A stretch of DNA of 39,753 bases from an uncultured Oscillospiraceae bacterium. Its GTDB lineage: Bacteria; Bacillota; Clostridia; Oscillospirales; Oscillospiraceae. A program made the translations under genes and the position numbers. Shown here one piece after another: positions 39,705 through 39,753 of the stretch. The DNA is taken from contig CAPGBJ010000054.1 of assembly GCA_948616425.1 (NCBI GenBank), positions 1-39,753 of the forward strand, written 5' to 3'. Every line of letters begins with the position of its first letter. The stretch's first letter is position 1. The notes beneath the pieces were generated by a model, which made no database searches, had not been told where the DNA came from, and saw only the letters and a program-made list of their open reading frames with translations.

Positions 39705-39753
39705 AGATCGGAAGAGCGTCGTGTAGGGAAAGAGTGTAGATCTCGGTGGTCGC
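39705..39753 (+). other. Illumina TruSeq adapter contamination
   Basis: From 39705 the sequence starts AGATCGGAAGAGCGTCGTGT and continues as the standard Illumina read-through adapter to the window end. It is a sequencing artefact joined to priA and should be trimmed. In the priA frame it adds the bogus residues RSEERRVGKECRSRWS. Confidence 0.98.

Overview
The window looks like core chromosome of a fairly GC-rich, spore-forming Firmicute of class Clostridia, most likely an Oscillospiraceae/Ruminococcaceae-type gut bacterium. This is inferred from gene order and families: rplS-rbgA-rnhB-yraN, tig-clpP-clpX-lon-engB, scpA-scpB-DUF2953-ytfJ-dacF, an IspH-S1 fusion, cdaA-cdaR, and yicC-remA-gmk-rpoZ-priA. 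Almost everything is on the + strand; one TraX-like gene is on the - strand. No rRNA, tRNA, CRISPR array, phage or transposase gene was recognised.

Layout. 1-5.7 kb: tail of an unknown gene, then rplS with promoter, structured leader and terminator, two membrane-protein genes (one on the - strand), and rbgA-rnhB-yraN. 5.7-8 kb: thrC and a metallophosphoesterase. 8-15 kb: the protein quality-control block tig, clpP, clpX, lon, followed by engB. 15-20 kb: scpA/scpB, DUF2953, ytfJ, a D,D-carboxypeptidase and an RluB-type pseudouridine synthase. 20-26 kb: RpiR regulator, HI0933-family flavoprotein, kptA, cmk, plsC and the ispH-S1 fusion, mostly coupled by overlaps of a few bases. 26-30 kb: carD, a two-gene cassette of poorly known proteins, then ispD-ispF. 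30-31.5 kb: a DUF3343 plus cysteine-desulfurase-like pair suggestive of Se/S handling. 31.7-36.4 kb: cdaA-cdaR (cyclic-di-AMP), an RseC-like Cys-rich membrane protein, DUF5685, a J-domain protein with a Cys-rich tail and a small membrane protein. 36.4-39.7 kb: yicC, remA, gmk, rpoZ and a truncated priA.

The last 49 bases (39705-39753) are not genomic. They match the Illumina TruSeq adapter, so the contig ends artificially inside priA and the last 16 codons of that reading frame are artefactual.

Functional themes are ribosome assembly and translation (L19, RbgA, EngB, S1, RluB), proteolysis, chromosome condensation, the MEP isoprenoid pathway (IspD, IspF, IspH), and envelope/second-messenger functions. 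The best candidates for something undescribed are: (a) DUF5685, which carries two DxxxD helices resembling trans-isoprenyl diphosphate synthases and sits in a Cys-rich cassette with RseC-like and J-domain proteins; (b) the CxxC-rich DUF1963-like/unknown pair coupled to ispD; (c) the DUF3343/desulfurase pair behind tandem hairpins; and (d) KptA embedded in the cmk operon. No clearly novel multi-gene defence or mobile system is visible.
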